Shown: positions 4,817-6,840 of the stretch, in pieces | How the letters are laid out: every line of letters begins with the position of its first letter | Position numbering within the stretch: the stretch's first letter is position 1 | NCBI GenBank assembly: GCA_027618625.1 | Contig: JAQCER010000187.1 | Coordinates: forward strand, 1 to 6,840 | Source of the DNA: Verrucomicrobiota bacterium | GTDB lineage: Bacteria; Verrucomicrobiota; Verrucomicrobiia; Verrucomicrobiales; DEV007 | Direction of reading: 5' to 3' | DNA length: 6,840 bases | Position numbers and translations under genes: made by a program | The notes under the pieces: model-generated | What the model was told of the DNA's origin: nothing | Database searches by the model: none | What the model saw: the letters and a program-made list of their open reading frames with translations, nothing else

Positions 4817-6840
4817 ATGAGGATCCTGCCTGGTGACGCCATACGATTGCGTATCAGGCAGTTGACGCTTTCGGTCGCGACCCTGTTTGGATTGATCTGC
4901 TTCGGTCATGGCCAGGATGCGCCGCCCGAACTCGCCGGGGAAGCTGCCGTCGAGGCTGCGATCACCGTCGAGGAACGTGCCCGACACATTCTGGAAGCAG
5001 AGCAAATCAGCGCCTTGGAGCTCAATCCCATCGCATTTTTGGGTGAGACGGGCGCAGTCCTTTCCGAATTGATCGCGAAAGGATCAGCCGCAGAGGCGAT
5101 CACCGTTTTAAACAAGGCGCTGGCGTTGATTCATACGGCGGAGGAAGCCCAGGAGTGGGGTATCCAATTCAGTGATCGCATGACTGCGGGCGGTTTTTTT
5201 GCCAATCGGCTGATCTCTGGTCGAGTGGTGCCGGAAATTCAACCAGGGCTGGAGCACGCTGACTTTGCTCTCACCGCCGTGCGAACGATCTCGGATGAAG
5301 GCATATTCCTGGATCGTGCAAGCGTCGGAATGCTGATCGGATCGACCGCTGGAAGGGCGCTGTATTCACCAACGAGTGAGGCAGTCAAGACAGCGCTTGA
5401 TCGCCTGGAAGCGGGCCTTTCTGAAGAGAACGCCGCGCTCGCGATGCCTGGCTACGACACGCTCGTTCAGCGCTTAGCCAGCGACGAAGACGAGTTGAAG
5501 GAAATGCTCGCCGCACTGCAACGTGAGGCCACGGTGGCAACGAGCCCGAAGCGGACTGCCGTCGCCCGCGAGATGCTGATCGTCGGCCAGATGAGGCTGG
5601 CGCGTATCGGCAATGATGCGACGATGGCGGCGGACTACGCGGACTACTTTCTTGAGCGCATCAATGCTCCCGGACTCCCTGCAATGGCGCGCATGCTCAT
5701 CGCCGAGACCGTTCTCAGTGAATGGGGTGATCTCTTGCCGTTGCCGGTGCACTTGGCTGGTTGGGACGCGATGGCGGCGGGCATGGAGGAAGGCGCTGTC
5801 CTTCCAGCACAAGCGAGAGCGCTGCTCAGCCACGCGAGCACCCACGCGGCCCATCCAGATTTTCGAGGTGCGTTTGGCAGGATCGTTGTGGCCTGGGCTT
5901 CACGGTTCCAAAGCGATCTTTCCGCGGCCCGATCGTCTGTTGCACCGAATCCGGAAGGCAATGCGCTGCTGGGCGAACTCGTTGACCTCTGTGTGCAGTC
6001 TGGCAACACCAGCGAACTGGCGATCCTTGCGTCAGGGCCAGTTTCCAATGCTGACATTCCCTGGCTACTAACCGTTCTGGAGCATGCGCAACCCAAAGTT
6101 GCTGCCGACTATTTCGTTAGGTTCGCTCCAGAGTTCGATCTTCGCTCCAGCAATCTGCAGCTTGAGCAGTGTGTTTACAAAAAAGACGTCATCACCGCGC
6201 ACCTGCCGCAAGTCGTAGCCAGTATCGACGACCCCGCCCTTCGCTGGCTGTTGCAAGTAACGCTGGCAGGACTTCCGAATCAGCCGCTGACCAGCCCCAG
6301 CGATACACAAACGTCCCGCGAGCGCGAACGGCGTCTCGCGGATCTGGCAGACGAGCACAAGAGTCTCGATTTCGAGTCCGCTCCGGAGCTTGAGATGGCC
6401 GCGCTGCGGTGGTTCACTGAAGAACCAGAGGTTACCAAAACATTGACGCAAGCTTATGCCAAAGCAGGCGCCACCATCCGTCCGCAAGAATTTGCCAGCG
6501 CCTTGGCCAACAGCGACACCCTCGTGGGCAAGCGCCGCATCGTCGGCACGTGGCTGGGACAATCACTGACCCAAGGCCCCGACTCGGTCATCGGCTTTCT
6601 GGATGCACTCCCGTCGTCGCCGGAATCCTTCGCCGTAGCCATGACGGTGGGCGAACTCATGTCGAGTGTGCACCAGGCGTTCGATGACGAATCCGCGAAT
6701 TGGTCGACGGAGCTGCGTCAGAACAATCTGGTGGTGTTCCGCACCCTCCTTGCCCGTCCTGAACTGGGCAGTCTCAACCGAGCGTTCAGCGGACGATTCG
6801 CAGCCGTGGGGCTCATCTACCATGCAGTCGAAGGTGAAGC
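4817..6840 (+). CDS. Large exported alpha-helical protein of unknown function (3' end outside window)
   Basis: The reading frame is open from the ATG at 4817 to the right edge: 674 complete codons and no stop. An in-frame TAG at 4805-4807 limits the start, and the ribosome binding site is weak (GAG only). Residues 1-32 are a signal peptide: a basic region with four Arg (RLRIR at 10-14), a hydrophobic core (LTLSVATLFGLICF, 16-29) and probable cleavage after GHG (30-32). Cys28 does not sit in a proper lipobox. The mature part is rich in Ala, Leu and Glu, with many helix-like segments (EERARHILEAEQ, AAEAITVLNKALALIHTAEE, RRLADLADEHKSLDFES) and few Cys, giving an alpha-solenoid impression without a recognisable TPR or HEAT consensus. 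No catalytic motif is visible in the part present. Codon use and base composition match the rest of the window. I do not recognise it; a lineage-specific periplasmic or outer-surface protein is plausible. Confidence 0.85.
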   Translation, partial: MRILPGDAIRLRIRQLTLSVATLFGLICFGHGQDAPPELAGEAAVEAAITVEERARHILEAEQISALELNPIAFLGETGAVLSELIAKGSAAEAITVLNKALALIHTAEEAQEWGIQFSDRMTAGGFFANRLISGRVVPEIQPGLEHADFALTAVRTISDEGIFLDRASVGMLIGSTAGRALYSPTSEAVKTALDRLEAGLSEENAALAMPGYDTLVQRLASDEDELKEMLAALQREATVATSPKRTAVAREMLIVGQMRLARIGNDATMAADYADYFLERINAPGLPAMARMLIAETVLSEWGDLLPLPVHLAGWDAMAAGMEEGAVLPAQARALLSHASTHAAHPDFRGAFGRIVVAWASRFQSDLSAARSSVAPNPEGNALLGELVDLCVQSGNTSELAILASGPVSNADIPWLLTVLEHAQPKVAADYFVRFAPEFDLRSSNLQLEQCVYKKDVITAHLPQVVASIDDPALRWLLQVTLAGLPNQPLTSPSDTQTSRERERRLADLADEHKSLDFESAPELEMAALRWFTEEPEVTKTLTQAYAKAGATIRPQEFASALANSDTLVGKRRIVGTWLGQSLTQGPDSVIGFLDALPSSPESFAVAMTVGELMSSVHQAFDDESANWSTELRQNNLVVFRTLLARPELGSLNRAFSGRFAAVGLIYHAVEGE

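Noticed and set aside
4889..4903. Possible lipoprotein signal (lipobox Cys28) in the long exported protein
   Set aside because: The residues before Cys are G-L-I, which do not fit the L-(A/S/T/V/I)-(G/A/S)-C pattern; GHG at 30-32 is a better ordinary cleavage site.
5474..6823. Several minus-strand open frames (about 86 to 164 codons) inside the long plus-strand gene
   Set aside because: The plus frame is continuously open for 674 codons with a signal peptide. The minus frames are Arg/Ser/Ala-rich shadows of it.

Overview
The window looks like a stretch of chromosome from a PVC-group bacterium, most likely Verrucomicrobia and less likely Planctomycetes. This is inferred from moderately high GC, weak or absent Shine-Dalgarno sequences, and two different secreted SASA/DUF303 (sialate O-acetylesterase-like) proteins, a family abundant in polysaccharide-degrading members of that group. 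No sequence search was possible. There are no tRNAs, rRNAs, CRISPR arrays, transposases or phage genes.

Minus-strand block (4326 down to 1). It begins with a class I DAHP synthase (first step of the shikimate pathway) with all four metal ligands in place. Its TGA stop overlaps the ATG of the next gene (ATGA). That gene is a secreted protein of 552 residues made of two tandem SASA domains. The first keeps its catalytic motifs, while the second has Arg in place of the nucleophile Ser and lacks the C-terminal His. After it comes a 212-base gap holding a short open frame with no ATG, which again ends in an ATGA overlap with the last gene. The last gene is a secreted SASA esterase joined to a second domain, which reaches HELA-(H/Q) exactly at the left edge of the window. 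That domain therefore appears to be a zincin-type metallopeptidase and is cut off by the window.

Plus-strand block (4401 to 6840). Divergent from the DAHP synthase is a 74-residue acidic, helical protein with a Gly-rich tail. It is followed by two consecutive hairpins, the second a perfect 12-bp stem and a likely terminator. A promoter-like pair (TTGGAA, 17 bases, TATGCT) then precedes a long reading frame running off the right edge (at least 674 residues). It encodes an exported, Ala/Leu/Glu-rich, probably all-helical protein that I do not recognise.

How the genes work together: the two esterase genes probably act outside the cytoplasm, removing acetyl groups from sugars. Their translational linkage to an aromatic amino acid enzyme is not explained by any known pathway and may only reflect shared transcription. 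The most notable points are the esterase-peptidase fusion, the pseudo-esterase half of the tandem protein, the ATG-less small frame, and the large unknown exported protein.
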